Shown: positions 53,182 to 61,640 of the stretch, in pieces
How positions within the stretch are numbered: the stretch's first letter is position 1
Layout: the number at the start of each line of letters is the position of its first letter
Source: a bacterium
GTDB taxonomy: Bacteria; Planctomycetota; UBA1135; UBA2386
Assembly: GCA_030432695.1 (NCBI GenBank)
Contig: JAUILN010000023.1
Location: forward strand, 1 to 64,000
Length of the DNA stretch: 64,000 bases
Reading direction: 5' to 3'
Made by a program: the position numbers and the translations under genes
The notes under the pieces: model-generated
Told to the model about the DNA's origin: nothing
What the model saw: the letters and a program-made list of their open reading frames with translations, nothing else
The model's database searches: none

Positions 53182-54414
53182 TCAGCGACGCCGCGCTACC
53201 GCGTCGGCGTAGACCGACTCGTAGACCGCGGTGGTGGCGGCCCAGCTGCGCTCGTCTTCGACGAAACGGCGCCCGGCCAGACGGATGCGCTCGATGCGCG
53301 CGGGATCGGACAGGGCGTCGACCACCGCGTGCGCCAGTGCCGTGGCGTCGCCGGAGCGGAACAGGAACCCGGTCTCCTGGTCGCGGATCAACTCGTGGTG
53401 ACCGCCGACGTCGGAGGCGACCACCGGCACGCCTTGCGCCATCGACTCCAACGGCTTCAGCGGTGTGACCAGCTCGGTGAGGCGCATGGAGTGGCGCGGG
53501 AACACGTTGGCGTCGATCAAGGTCGCGTAGCGGCCGACCTCGGAGTGCGGCACCCGGCCGATGAAGTGGACGCGGTCGTCGAGGCCGCGCGCGGTCACGC
53601 TCTGCCGCAGCGCCTGATCCTGCGGGCCGCCGCCGACCAGCAGGAGTCGTACACCAGGCAGCTGCTCGGCGATGGCCGGCAGCGCGTCGACCAACAGGTC
53701 GAGGCCTTCGTAGGCGTAGAACGAACCGATGAAGCCGAGGACCGGGCCGTCGCCGAGACCGAGCTGCGCCGCCAGCGCCTCGTCGCGCGGCGCGCGGTAG
53801 GTGAAGCGCTCGACGTCGACCGCATTGCCGACCACGCGGACCTTGGTTGGCGGCAGGCCGCGAGCCACGAGGTCCTTGCGCAGGCCTTCGCAGATACAGG
53901 TCACCTGGTCGACGGAGCGGACCACACCGGTCTCCATCGCGCGGGTCAGCCGATAGCGGAGGCTGCCCTCGCGGGTGGTGCCGTGGTCGACCGCGGCGTC
54001 CTCCCAGAAGGCGCGGACCTCGTAGACCACCGGCAGGCCGTGGCGGCGGGCGGCCTGCAGCGCGGCGCGGCCGTTCAGGGCGGGGGAGTGGGCGTGCAGC
54101 AGGTCGGGACGCTCGGCCTCGATCAGTGCGTCGAGGCGCTTCTTCAGCCCGCGGACCACGTCGAGCTGGCCGACCCAGGGCAGCTTCGCGAGTGCGCCGG
54201 GTGGGGTCCGATGGAACAGCAGGCCGTCGACCTCCTCGGCGAAGTCCTCGGCGACCGCTTCGCCGGCGGGACCGTCCGCGGCGTGCTTCGAGCCGGTGAC
54301 CTGCCGGGTGTGCCAGCCGCGGTCGGCCTGGGCCCGCAGGATCGCCCGCGAGCGGTGCGAGTAGCCGCTGTGCAGGGGCAGGGAGTGGTCGAAGACGTGG
54401 AGGACGCGGAACAT
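53182..54414 (-). CDS. GT4-family glycosyltransferase, 2 of 2 (exosortase-associated type)
   Basis: A 410-residue GT-B glycosyltransferase. Its signatures are very close to the TIGR04063 group (PEP-CTERM/exosortase A-associated): LHVFDHSLPLHSGYSHRSRA at the start, LLHAHSPALNGRAALQA near residue 105, then VVYEVRAFWEDAAVDHGTT and EGSLRYRLTRAMETG, and PLKPLESMAQGVPVVASDVG as the donor-site box. That group works in making exopolysaccharide alongside exosortase. No exosortase, EpsH or PEP-CTERM protein is in the window. It may serve an unlinked locus or have been gained alone. The start ATG 54414 gives a normal length. Confidence 0.9.
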   Translation of the reverse strand: MFRVLHVFDHSLPLHSGYSHRSRAILRAQADRGWHTRQVTGSKHAADGPAGEAVAEDFAEEVDGLLFHRTPPGALAKLPWVGQLDVVRGLKKRLDALIEAERPDLLHAHSPALNGRAALQAARRHGLPVVYEVRAFWEDAAVDHGTTREGSLRYRLTRAMETGVVRSVDQVTCICEGLRKDLVARGLPPTKVRVVGNAVDVERFTYRAPRDEALAAQLGLGDGPVLGFIGSFYAYEGLDLLVDALPAIAEQLPGVRLLLVGGGPQDQALRQSVTARGLDDRVHFIGRVPHSEVGRYATLIDANVFPRHSMRLTELVTPLKPLESMAQGVPVVASDVGGHHELIRDQETGFLFRSGDATALAHAVVDALSDPARIERIRLAGRRFVEDERSWAATTAVYESVYADAVARRR

Positions 54415-54600
54415 CGGATCGGGACGCCGGGGGCACGGCGACGCCCGTGGCGCGGACCCCAGGTTCCAGGTCGGCACGACGGCCGGTCTTTCTAGAGCCC
54501 CCGCTCAGGGTGATCCAGGAAGTTCGCTGGTGTGGGCCACGAGGGTGTCGGGGCGGCGGCAGATTCCCTGCACCCGGGTTTCGCGGCGTTGCTGGCCCGC

Positions 54601-54606
54601 TACGGT
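54601..54606 (+). promoter_or_regulatory. Candidate -10 hexamer TACGGT of a leaderless promoter
   Basis: TACGGT ends 8 bases before the ATG at 54615, with CGCAGCCG between and no Shine-Dalgarno sequence. It fits the same TANNNT spacing seen at 5186, 25155 and 38821, although the inner bases differ. Confidence 0.3.
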
Positions 54607-54614
54607 CGCAGCCG

Positions 54615-55226
54615 ATGCACGGAACCGGTCGATGGATCGCGGCGGTCGTTCTGCTCACCGCGGTGGGACTCGTCGGCGCCTGGATGCTCGGGGACGACGC
54701 GCCGGCAGCGCCCGAGCGTGGCGAGGCGGGTCGCATCGAGGGCGGCGCGGCGGAGGAACTCGAGCAGTCGCCCCGGGCGTCGCGTCGTGCGGACCCGGGT
54801 GCGGGTGCGGCCGATGCCGTGGAGGTGGTGGTCGATGAGCAGCGCGGAGCGCTGGTCCGGGCCGACGGCCTCGGCCGCGCCGGGAGCCGGACCCCGAGAT
54901 CGATCCGACCGGCAGCCGACGGTGGCGGGCTGCGGTGTCCGGACGGCCGCTTCCTGCCGCTGCTGAATGGCGTCGAGGCTGCCCCGACCTTGCTGCGCGC
55001 GCCGGAGCAGGGACCTCTGCCGCCGGTGGTCGCGGTGCTGGTCGATGCCGACGGTTGGGATTGGTACGAGCACGCCGACGGCTCGATCACCACCACGCGA
55101 CCGCAGTACGTCACCGACGGGCAGGGGCGGCGGACCATCCAGGTCGTGACGGTGCACAACGCGCCGGGTTCGGGCGATCACGGACCTGCCGAGATCCCGT
55201 CCGACGTCGGGCCGACGCGGCGTTGA
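54615..55226 (+). CDS. Membrane-anchored protein of unknown function
   Basis: A 203-residue protein with one N-terminal transmembrane helix (about 7-25, WIAAVVLLTAVGLVGAWML). A low-complexity Ala/Glu/Arg-rich part (about 28-90) follows, then a small conserved-looking C-terminal region (about 100-190) with RCPDGRFLPLLNGVEAAP, VVAVLVDADGWDWYEHADGS and TTTRPQYVTDGQGRRTIQVV. The RCPDGRFLPLLNGV segment suggests a small fold near the membrane. I do not recognise a family. It stands divergent from the glycosyltransferase operon and 87 bases before a secreted protein, which appears to have its own promoter. Confidence 0.7.
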   Translation: MHGTGRWIAAVVLLTAVGLVGAWMLGDDAPAAPERGEAGRIEGGAAEELEQSPRASRRADPGAGAADAVEVVVDEQRGALVRADGLGRAGSRTPRSIRPAADGGGLRCPDGRFLPLLNGVEAAPTLLRAPEQGPLPPVVAVLVDADGWDWYEHADGSITTTRPQYVTDGQGRRTIQVVTVHNAPGSGDHGPAEIPSDVGPTRR

Positions 55227-55265
55227 TCGGTGACTGCAGAAGGGTCGTCGACGCGGCGATGTGGC

Positions 55266-55271
55266 TATGAT
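55266..55271 (+). promoter_or_regulatory. Possible -10 hexamer TATGAT
   Basis: TATGAT lies 42 bases before the TTG start at 55314, a normal spacing for a promoter with a short leader that also holds a GGAGG ribosome binding site at 55304-55308. No good -35 is visible. Confidence 0.3.
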
Positions 55272-55313
55272 CCGGGTCGTTTCCACCCACCCCCACTCCT
55301 CACGGAGGATCCG

Positions 55314-56441
55314 TTGAACAAGCTCCTCGGCCGCACCGCCGCCGCCGCACTCCTCGCCGCCACCTGCCTGACCGCGCAGGCCACCCAGAACCCGGTGTTC
55401 CGCGCCAACCGCACGTTCTACACCTCGATGTGGACCGCCAACCCGCCGGAGTACACCACCGCCGGGCAGAGCGTCGCCGCCGGCACCATGCACTGGCGCG
55501 TGTTCCCGGAGCGTGGCCTGGTGCGCGGCGAACCGCGCTCGATCACCGGCATCGGCTGCTGGTGGCAGCCGTCGGACGTCAGCGGCACCTTCCCGCAGAA
55601 CATCGCGACGCCCGAGCTGCGCTTCTACGGCACCACCACCGATGCGCAGAACCTCGAGGTCCCCGACCTCGCGAACCCGATGCTCGCCTCGGTGGCGCCG
55701 ATGACCATGCCGGTCAACTCCGGCAGCGCGTTCAACAGCCTGACGATCTCGCTGAGCAACCCGATCGCGACCACTCGCAACGACCTTGCGCTGTGCGGGG
55801 TCTACCCGGCGAGCGCCAGCTCGACCACCGCCGGCTTCTTCGGCTTCCTGCCGTCGGCCGCCAACCAGGCGCAGGGTCTCGCGCAGTCGTACTACGGCTT
55901 CGCCTACCCGAACGGCACGCTGACGCACTTCTCGCTCGGCGGCGCGCGCAGCTCGCTGTGGTTCTACGAGTCGCAGCCGACCATCAGCCTGCGCGGCAAC
56001 TGGGCGCTGAGCGATAGCCACTTCGGCCAGGGCTACATCAACGGCGCTTGGGGCGACAGCTCCTACTTCGCGCCGTTCGCCGACGCGAACTGGGCCGGCT
56101 GGACCGACAGCCGCAACCCCGCGGTCCTCGGCATCACCGTGTTCGCCGACGGCTTCGACGGCTATCAGCCGGTGCTGCTGATGAACGCCGGTCCGCGCTT
56201 CCCCGCCAGCATCCCGATCCTCGGCATCACGCTGGAGCTCAACCCGGCGGACTCGACCCTCGGCACGCTGGTGAACCTGGGCATGCCGATCAACAACGAA
56301 CGCTTCGACGTCGACATCCCCATCATGACCGCGCCCGACCCCACCGCGATGGGCTTCTGGCTCGGCTTCGAGGCCCTGATCCTCGACCCGGTCACCCTGC
56401 AGTTCGTCGACAGCACCCAGGCCGTCTGGACCCAGTCCTGA
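55314..56441 (+). CDS. Secreted protein of unknown function
   Basis: A 375-residue exported protein. A signal peptide (about 1-23, LLGRTAAAALLAATCLTAQA) is followed by a beta-rich chain of Ser, Thr, Asn and aromatic residues (FYTSMWTANPPEYTTAG, SSLWFYESQPTISLRGNWAL). It has few Cys residues, and no catalytic motif stands out. The GITLELNPADSTLGTL and FWLGFEALILDPVTLQFVDS endings point to a jelly-roll-like fold that may repeat in related surface proteins. I do not recognise a family. The start is TTG 55314, with GGAGG 5 bases upstream. It converges with the propeller protein at 56469 across 27 bases. Confidence 0.75.
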   Translation: MNKLLGRTAAAALLAATCLTAQATQNPVFRANRTFYTSMWTANPPEYTTAGQSVAAGTMHWRVFPERGLVRGEPRSITGIGCWWQPSDVSGTFPQNIATPELRFYGTTTDAQNLEVPDLANPMLASVAPMTMPVNSGSAFNSLTISLSNPIATTRNDLALCGVYPASASSTTAGFFGFLPSAANQAQGLAQSYYGFAYPNGTLTHFSLGGARSSLWFYESQPTISLRGNWALSDSHFGQGYINGAWGDSSYFAPFADANWAGWTDSRNPAVLGITVFADGFDGYQPVLLMNAGPRFPASIPILGITLELNPADSTLGTLVNLGMPINNERFDVDIPIMTAPDPTAMGFWLGFEALILDPVTLQFVDSTQAVWTQS

Positions 56442-56468
56442 CCCCAAGAAGGGCGGAAGGCGGTCCGT

Positions 56469-58406
56469 TCACCGTCGGGTCAGCGTGATCTCGTCGACGT
56501 TCGGCGCGACGCCGCCGGGCGCGACCAGGCGCAGGTCGATCTCGCCGGCTGGCAGCCGCAGCTCGGTGTCGACCTCGCCCCAGCTCTGCCAGTCGCCGGT
56601 CGACGTGCAGTCCAGCGGCCGACCCAGGCGCTGCTCGCCGTTCTGCACCACCAGCTGCCGCGTGCCGCCACCCAGCGCGTAGCGTACCTGCAGGCGATAG
56701 CGGCCGGCCTTCGCGACCGCCAGCTTCCAGGCCACGAACTCGTCGCCCGGTCCCTGGTAGTCGACATAGCCGCTGCCGCGATGGCCCTGGTGCTGGTTGT
56801 GGACCTGCGCGCCGACGATCGCCTGCGCCGCCTCGACCTGCAGCGTCAGCGGTTCTCCGCCCAGCGCGATCGGCTCCGCGTCGTCCGGCTGCCACGCCGG
56901 CTCCGCAGGCTCGAACTGCGGCCGCTCCAGCGTGCCGTCGGGCAGCACCACCAGGTTGTAGGCGATCAGTCCGTGGGTCAGCTTCAGCCCGTTCGCCGCC
57001 TTCAGCTCCGGCAGCGTCAGCTCGTAGACCCGCCCGCCGCGCAGCCCGCCGAGCTCGAGGAACAGCCCGCGCCGGTCGTCGTCGACCCGCACCGCCGCGA
57101 CCGCCACCGCCTGCTCACCCATCCGGTCCGAGCCGTAGGGCCGGTGGTAGTTGAACCAGTAGCTCCGCAGCGCGACGTCGCCGGGCGCCGGCTCCGCACC
57201 CGCCGCCAGCGGATGGCTGAAGCGCAGCGCGAGGCCGTCTTCGCGGAGCTGCATCGACACCACCTCCATCGGCATCACCGCGGGGAAGGTGATCCGCCGG
57301 ATGCCATTGCCGCCGGCCCAGCTCAGCGCGGTGTGACCGGTCCACAGCCGGCCCGCGGGATCGAAGGCCATCCGGTGCACGCCACCCGGCAGGTCCGGCG
57401 CATCGGCCGAGTCCAGGAACGTCACTGCCGCACCCTGCAGGAACCCACCGACCTCGTCGTGCAGGATCCGCAGGATCTTCGACGTGTTCATCTCGCCCAC
57501 CAGCATCTGCCCCGCCAGCGCGCCGTAGCGCGGCTCGTCGGGGATCCAGCAGTGCTGGGTCGGCGAGTTGGCGACGATGCCTTGCGGGAACAGCACCGAG
57601 GCGCGGACCCGCAGCACATCGAGTTCTTCCAGCGGCAGGTTCAAGGGATCGCCGCGGTCCCAGCCCTCGGTCCAGATCAGGCTCGAGACGTGGCCGTGGA
57701 AGCCGCCCTTCTCGACCCGGAACAGCTTGCTGGTGCCGAGCCAGTCACCCTGGTTGTCGGACGCCCACAGGTTGCCGTCGGGTCCCCACGAGATCCCGTC
57801 GGGGGAACGGAAGCCCGAGGCGTAGGGCTCCATCGCGCCGGTCTCGGGGTCGATCGCGATCACCCAGCCGCGGTAGGGCACGCACGAGTACATCCGCCCC
57901 GGCCGACCCATCTGCCGGAACTCGCCGCGCACCTCGTCGCGGATGCCGGCACCGTTCGAGGCCACGTTGAGGCCGACGTAGTAGCGGCCGTCGGGCCCGC
58001 GGGTCGGTCCGAACGCGAACTCGTGGTAGTTCCCCGACATCCCGAAGGCGTCGCACACCGTCTCGTAGCTGTCGGCCCGGCCGTCGCCGTCTTCGTCGCG
58101 GAGCCGGGTGAGCTCGGGCCGCTGCATGACCACCAGCGTGCGCTCGTCTTCGATCACCACGCCGAGCGGCTCGTGCAGGCCATCGGCGAACAGCGTCCAC
58201 GACTCCTGCTTCGGGTCGTGGACGTAGACCTCGCCGCGGTGGAAGCACACCGCCACGCGTCCGTCGTCGAAGCACGCGATCCCACCGACCTGCGGGTCCA
58301 GGTGGGGCGGGGTCGAGATCGTGTCGACCTTGTAGCTCGCGTCGGGGGACTGGGCCGCGAGTGCGGCAGCCAAGAGGACCGGAGCGAACCGCGTCGAGAA
58401 CTTCAT
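56469..58406 (-). CDS. Secreted beta-propeller dehydrogenase-like protein with CBM6/35-like end
   Basis: A 645-residue exported protein. The signal peptide is about 1-19 (RFAPVLLAAALAAQ). A six-bladed PQQ/sorbosone-dehydrogenase-like propeller (about 25-380) shows GIACFDDGRVAVCFHRGEVY, LRDEDGDGRADSYETV and SPDGISWGPDGNLWASDNQG. A middle sandwich (about 385-500) is followed by a C-terminal domain (about 505-640) like CBM6/35, with AGRYRLQVRYALGGGTRQLV and GDWQSWGEVDTELRLPAG. There is no heme CxxCH motif. It is partnered by the cupredoxin gene before it (ATGA overlap), so electrons from sugar oxidation could pass to copper. The redox partner and substrate are inferred. Confidence 0.85.
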   Translation of the reverse strand: MKFSTRFAPVLLAAALAAQSPDASYKVDTISTPPHLDPQVGGIACFDDGRVAVCFHRGEVYVHDPKQESWTLFADGLHEPLGVVIEDERTLVVMQRPELTRLRDEDGDGRADSYETVCDAFGMSGNYHEFAFGPTRGPDGRYYVGLNVASNGAGIRDEVRGEFRQMGRPGRMYSCVPYRGWVIAIDPETGAMEPYASGFRSPDGISWGPDGNLWASDNQGDWLGTSKLFRVEKGGFHGHVSSLIWTEGWDRGDPLNLPLEELDVLRVRASVLFPQGIVANSPTQHCWIPDEPRYGALAGQMLVGEMNTSKILRILHDEVGGFLQGAAVTFLDSADAPDLPGGVHRMAFDPAGRLWTGHTALSWAGGNGIRRITFPAVMPMEVVSMQLREDGLALRFSHPLAAGAEPAPGDVALRSYWFNYHRPYGSDRMGEQAVAVAAVRVDDDRRGLFLELGGLRGGRVYELTLPELKAANGLKLTHGLIAYNLVVLPDGTLERPQFEPAEPAWQPDDAEPIALGGEPLTLQVEAAQAIVGAQVHNQHQGHRGSGYVDYQGPGDEFVAWKLAVAKAGRYRLQVRYALGGGTRQLVVQNGEQRLGRPLDCTSTGDWQSWGEVDTELRLPAGEIDLRLVAPGGVAPNVDEITLTRR

Positions 58407-59545
58407 CGGACCACCTCCACCGCGAACTCCCTGGCCTGCTCGGCGGTGAGCGAAGCCTTGCCGAGCGCCAGCGGGACGCCGACCCCGCGCACCGCGCCCG
58501 AACCTTCTCCAGCGAAGTCGAGCTGCACTCGCACGTTCTCCGGCAGGCCATCGATCTGGAACCGCCGTCGCAGGCCGTTGCCCGCATCCATCGCTTCGAG
58601 CCGCTCCCGCACCGTCACCTCGCCGAGCTCGTAGCGGAACTCGGGATGCCCGTCGGCGGTGAGCCGGTAGCCGCGGAACCGCGGATGAGGCTGTTCGCCG
58701 ACTCCGGTGAGCGCCAGCGGGAAGCCGCTCTCGACCCAGAACCGCTCGCCCTGGATCGTCGCGAGACCATTGCCATTGCCCTTCCACACCGGCCACGGAT
58801 CGACGAAGCCGCCGTGCCAGGCATAGCGCAGTCGGCAGGTGCCGGCATCCCAGCAGACCGACACGTCGGCGGGCAACGCCACCGCGATCGCCGCGGGCGA
58901 GGCGTCGGGCATGAAGATGCGATACAGCAAGGGCCGCCGGTTGGTGCCCCAGGCATGGAAGCGTCGCGCGCCGGTCGTTTCGCCCTGCGCGCCGTGGCCC
59001 GCATGGCCGCCGCCGGCGTGTTCCCCACCACCCACGTCGCCACTCTGCCACAGCGGCGAGACGTGCGGGTCGTCGGCCAGCCTCGCCGGCATCTCGGTGC
59101 CGACGTAGACCGCGCCGAACATCACGAAGCCGTGGCCGGGGAAGGTGCAGACGTAGGGCAAGACGCAGGGCGTCTCCGGCGCCGTGAAGCGCAGCGTCGC
59201 CGACTCGCCGGGGTCGAGCACGCCGATCGAGGCGAGCACGTCGGGGGTGTCGGGCACGTAGCCGAGGTCGGGTCCCTTGGCGCCGAGGCCGAGCGCGGCG
59301 GTCACCACCGCGAGCCGCTGGCCGGGCTTGGTGACGATCAGGTTGTGCGCCATCTCGTCGCCGTTGGCGAAGCGGATCGCGACCTTCGCACCGGGGTCGA
59401 CCGCGAAGCGCGGCTTGTCGTACTGCAGGCCGGGCAGCACGCCGAGTTCGACGGTCACGTCGACTGCGGCATCGGGCGCGGCGTCCTGCGCTGGCAGAGA
59501 GAGGGCGAGGCCGCCGAGCACGGCCACGAGTGGGAGGGATCGCAT
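58403..59545 (-). CDS. Secreted cupredoxin-domain protein
   Basis: A 380-residue exported protein. A signal peptide (about 1-19, LVAVLGGLALSLPAQ) precedes a plastocyanin/azurin-like cupredoxin (about 25-155). Its type 1 copper ligands are visible: His in EMAHNLIVTKPG near residue 66, and Cys, His and Met in VCTFPGHGFVMFG near 128-140. A His/Gly-rich linker (about 168-190, HAGGGHAGHG) follows, and then a domain of unknown fold (about 195-375) with RPLLYRIFMPDASPAAIAV and LRYAWHGGFVDPWP. It overlaps the propeller gene by ATGA, so they are translated together. Copper electron transfer to or from the propeller enzyme is the likely job. Confidence 0.85.
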   Translation of the reverse strand: MRSLPLVAVLGGLALSLPAQDAAPDAAVDVTVELGVLPGLQYDKPRFAVDPGAKVAIRFANGDEMAHNLIVTKPGQRLAVVTAALGLGAKGPDLGYVPDTPDVLASIGVLDPGESATLRFTAPETPCVLPYVCTFPGHGFVMFGAVYVGTEMPARLADDPHVSPLWQSGDVGGGEHAGGGHAGHGAQGETTGARRFHAWGTNRRPLLYRIFMPDASPAAIAVALPADVSVCWDAGTCRLRYAWHGGFVDPWPVWKGNGNGLATIQGERFWVESGFPLALTGVGEQPHPRFRGYRLTADGHPEFRYELGEVTVRERLEAMDAGNGLRRRFQIDGLPENVRVQLDFAGEGSGAVRGVGVPLALGKASLTAEQAREFAVEVVR

Positions 59546-59588
59546 GGGCGCGGCAGAGGATCCACGCGATCGCTCCCGAGGGGAAGCG

Positions 59589-61427
59589 TCAGACCGTGCG
59601 GCGCAGCGATCGGGCCGGCAGCAGGCGGACCGCGAGGTCGTGATCGAGCGGCGTCGCTTCGCCGTAGGCCCACGCCGCGAGCAGTTCCGCGGCCAACGGC
59701 GCGGTGACGCTGCCGCGCGAGCCGTGGCCCACCGTGACCCAGATTCCCGGCAGGAAGCGTGGTGGCAGCGGCCGGCTGGCCGGTGCGCGCAACGGCGCAG
59801 GATGCGCGGGGTCGGGCAGCGGGCCGACGCGCGGCACGCGGTCCGGGGTGGTGGTGCGCAGGCCGGTCTCGGCGGCGAGGACCACCGCGCCGCGCGGCAC
59901 CCCGGGGCGCGCGAGGTTGTCGCGGTCGTCGGCGGAGCGGGGTGCAAGGTCGAGGTCGGTGGTGTCGTAGGTCGAGCCGGTGACGAAGCGGTCGTCGCCC
60001 AGGGGAGCGACGTAGCCGGTGCCGCAGACCACGTGCTCGGCCGGTCGTTCCGCTTCGGACTGCGCGAGCGTCGCCTGGCCGCGGGTGGCCTTCAGGCTGA
60101 GGGTGCCGAGTCCGAGCCGGGCCTCGGGATCGAGGGTGGGGGTGTCCGGTCCGCAGGCGAGGATCGTGAACGCATCCGCAGTGCGCGCTTCGAGGAACTT
60201 CGACTCCTGTCGGAACGCGATCCGCGGATGGTCGAGCAGGCGGGCACAGAGCGCCCGCGGCCGCAGCACGCCCGAGGTCGGCAGCCACAGCGCGCGCTCG
60301 TTCTCGAGCCAGCGCGCGTCCTCGTCGGGCAGACCGGCGGCGGCGAGGCGCGCGCGGAGCAGCGCTTCCTGGGCGTCGTCGGCGGCGGGATGCAGGACCC
60401 CGCAGGTCTGCCAGGTCTCACGCTGCGGATCGACGGCCACCAGCAGGTCGAGCAGCACCCGGTGCGCGCGCGCGACGATCCGCGCGTCGGGAGCATCGTG
60501 CCCGCCGAGTCGCGGTTGGAACACCAACGCGGTCTGCCCCGACGCGCCACCCGCGACGCCGGCCGGATCGAAGACCGTCACCCAGGCGCCGCGTTCGGCG
60601 AAGGCGCGTGCGGCCCAGCTGCCGGCGAGCCCGGCGCCGAACACCGTGACGTGCGCCGGGTGCGCCGATGGCGGGACCTGTTCCCAGGCTGGCGCGAGCC
60701 GATCCGTCGCGGCGCCGAACGTGCCGGTCAGCATCTCGCGCTTCCGCCCGTAGCCCGGCCGACGCTGCAACGTAGCACCCGCGGCCTGGAGCCCGCGCCG
60801 TACCGCGCCCGCCACGCTGAAGGTCGCGAAGCTGCTGCCCGGCGCGGCGTGTGCTGCGACCTCGGCGAGCAGCTCGGGTGACCAGAGCCCGGGGTTCTTG
60901 GAAGGCGCGAAGCCGTCGAGGCAGAAGGCGTCGGCGGTGAACGGGTGGGCGCGGAGCCGGTCGAGACCGTCGCCGACCAGCACGCACAGCGTGATGCGTC
61001 CGTCGTCGAACGAGCGGCGCAGCACGTCGCCGGGGTGCAAGGTGCGTGCGGGCCAGGCGGCGCAGAGTTGCTCGCTCAGGTGCGCGACGGGACGCCACGC
61101 GGCGAGGGCCCGCCGCAAGGTGTCGGGATCGAGCGGGTGCGCCTCCACGGAGATCCAGGTGAGCCGCGCGTCGACCGGCGCGTGGTCGCGGAACGCCTGC
61201 CACGCGGCCAGGAAGTTCAGCCCGGTGCCGAAGCCGGTCTCGCCGACCGTGAACACCGCACCCTGCGCCAGCTCGGCGAAGCGCTGCGGCAGGTCGTTGC
61301 CGTCGACGAACACGTGGCGGGTCTCGGCCAGGCCGTGGGGCGGCGGCTGCTGGTAGAGGTCGCCGAAGCGCGGGGCGACCAGCGCGCCGCGTGCGTCGAA
61401 GTGCGGCGCTTCGGAAGGGCCCTTCAC
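59589..61427 (-). CDS. mnmC: Bifunctional tRNA methylaminomethyl-uridine methyltransferase/FAD oxidoreductase
   Basis: A 612-residue protein that completes the mnm5(s2)U wobble base in tRNA. The methyltransferase half (about 1-235) shows RFGDLYQQ, GETGFGTGLNFLAAW (SAM loop) and AFCLDGFAPSKNPGLWSPEL, all typical of MnmC. The oxidase half (about 250-600) has the FAD loop VFGAGLAGSWAARAFAERG and GGASGQTALVFQPRLGG, with GHGSRGSVTAPLAAELLA at the end. Start GTG 61427 is preferred because it makes a GTGA overlap with the small gene before it; an in-frame GTG at 61451 is possible. No other tRNA-modification gene is near. Confidence 0.93.
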   Translation of the reverse strand: MKGPSEAPHFDARGALVAPRFGDLYQQPPPHGLAETRHVFVDGNDLPQRFAELAQGAVFTVGETGFGTGLNFLAAWQAFRDHAPVDARLTWISVEAHPLDPDTLRRALAAWRPVAHLSEQLCAAWPARTLHPGDVLRRSFDDGRITLCVLVGDGLDRLRAHPFTADAFCLDGFAPSKNPGLWSPELLAEVAAHAAPGSSFATFSVAGAVRRGLQAAGATLQRRPGYGRKREMLTGTFGAATDRLAPAWEQVPPSAHPAHVTVFGAGLAGSWAARAFAERGAWVTVFDPAGVAGGASGQTALVFQPRLGGHDAPDARIVARAHRVLLDLLVAVDPQRETWQTCGVLHPAADDAQEALLRARLAAAGLPDEDARWLENERALWLPTSGVLRPRALCARLLDHPRIAFRQESKFLEARTADAFTILACGPDTPTLDPEARLGLGTLSLKATRGQATLAQSEAERPAEHVVCGTGYVAPLGDDRFVTGSTYDTTDLDLAPRSADDRDNLARPGVPRGAVVLAAETGLRTTTPDRVPRVGPLPDPAHPAPLRAPASRPLPPRFLPGIWVTVGHGSRGSVTAPLAAELLAAWAYGEATPLDHDLAVRLLPARSLRRTV

Positions 61428-61618
61428 CCGATCGCCCGATCGAGCATCCACAGGCCTACTGCGCCGAGGATCCCCACGACCGCGAGCCCGGTGTCCATCG
61501 CGTCGCCGCGGAAGCCGCGCAGCGCGATCACGCCGAACACCACCGCGATGATCGCCACGGGGTACTTCCAGTTGCCGCCGCCCTGCGAGGGCCTGGATTG
61601 GTCAGAGGAGTCGTCCAT
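61424..61618 (-). CDS. Small two-helix membrane protein
   Basis: A 64-residue protein with a polar, Ser/Gln/Gly-rich N-terminus (residues 1-16) and two hydrophobic helices: about 19-34 (YPVAIIAVVFGVIALR) and about 42-60 (TGLAVVGILGAVGLWMLDR). No family is recognised. It sits in frame between mnmC (GTGA overlap) and the M14 peptidase gene upstream (22 bases), so it is probably translated from the same message. The coherent hydrophobic pattern and the overlap argue that it is real. Confidence 0.7.
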   Translation of the reverse strand: MDDSSDQSRPSQGGGNWKYPVAIIAVVFGVIALRGFRGDAMDTGLAVVGILGAVGLWMLDRAIG

Positions 61619-61640
61619 CGTGTTCCTGCTCCGGTCTCGG

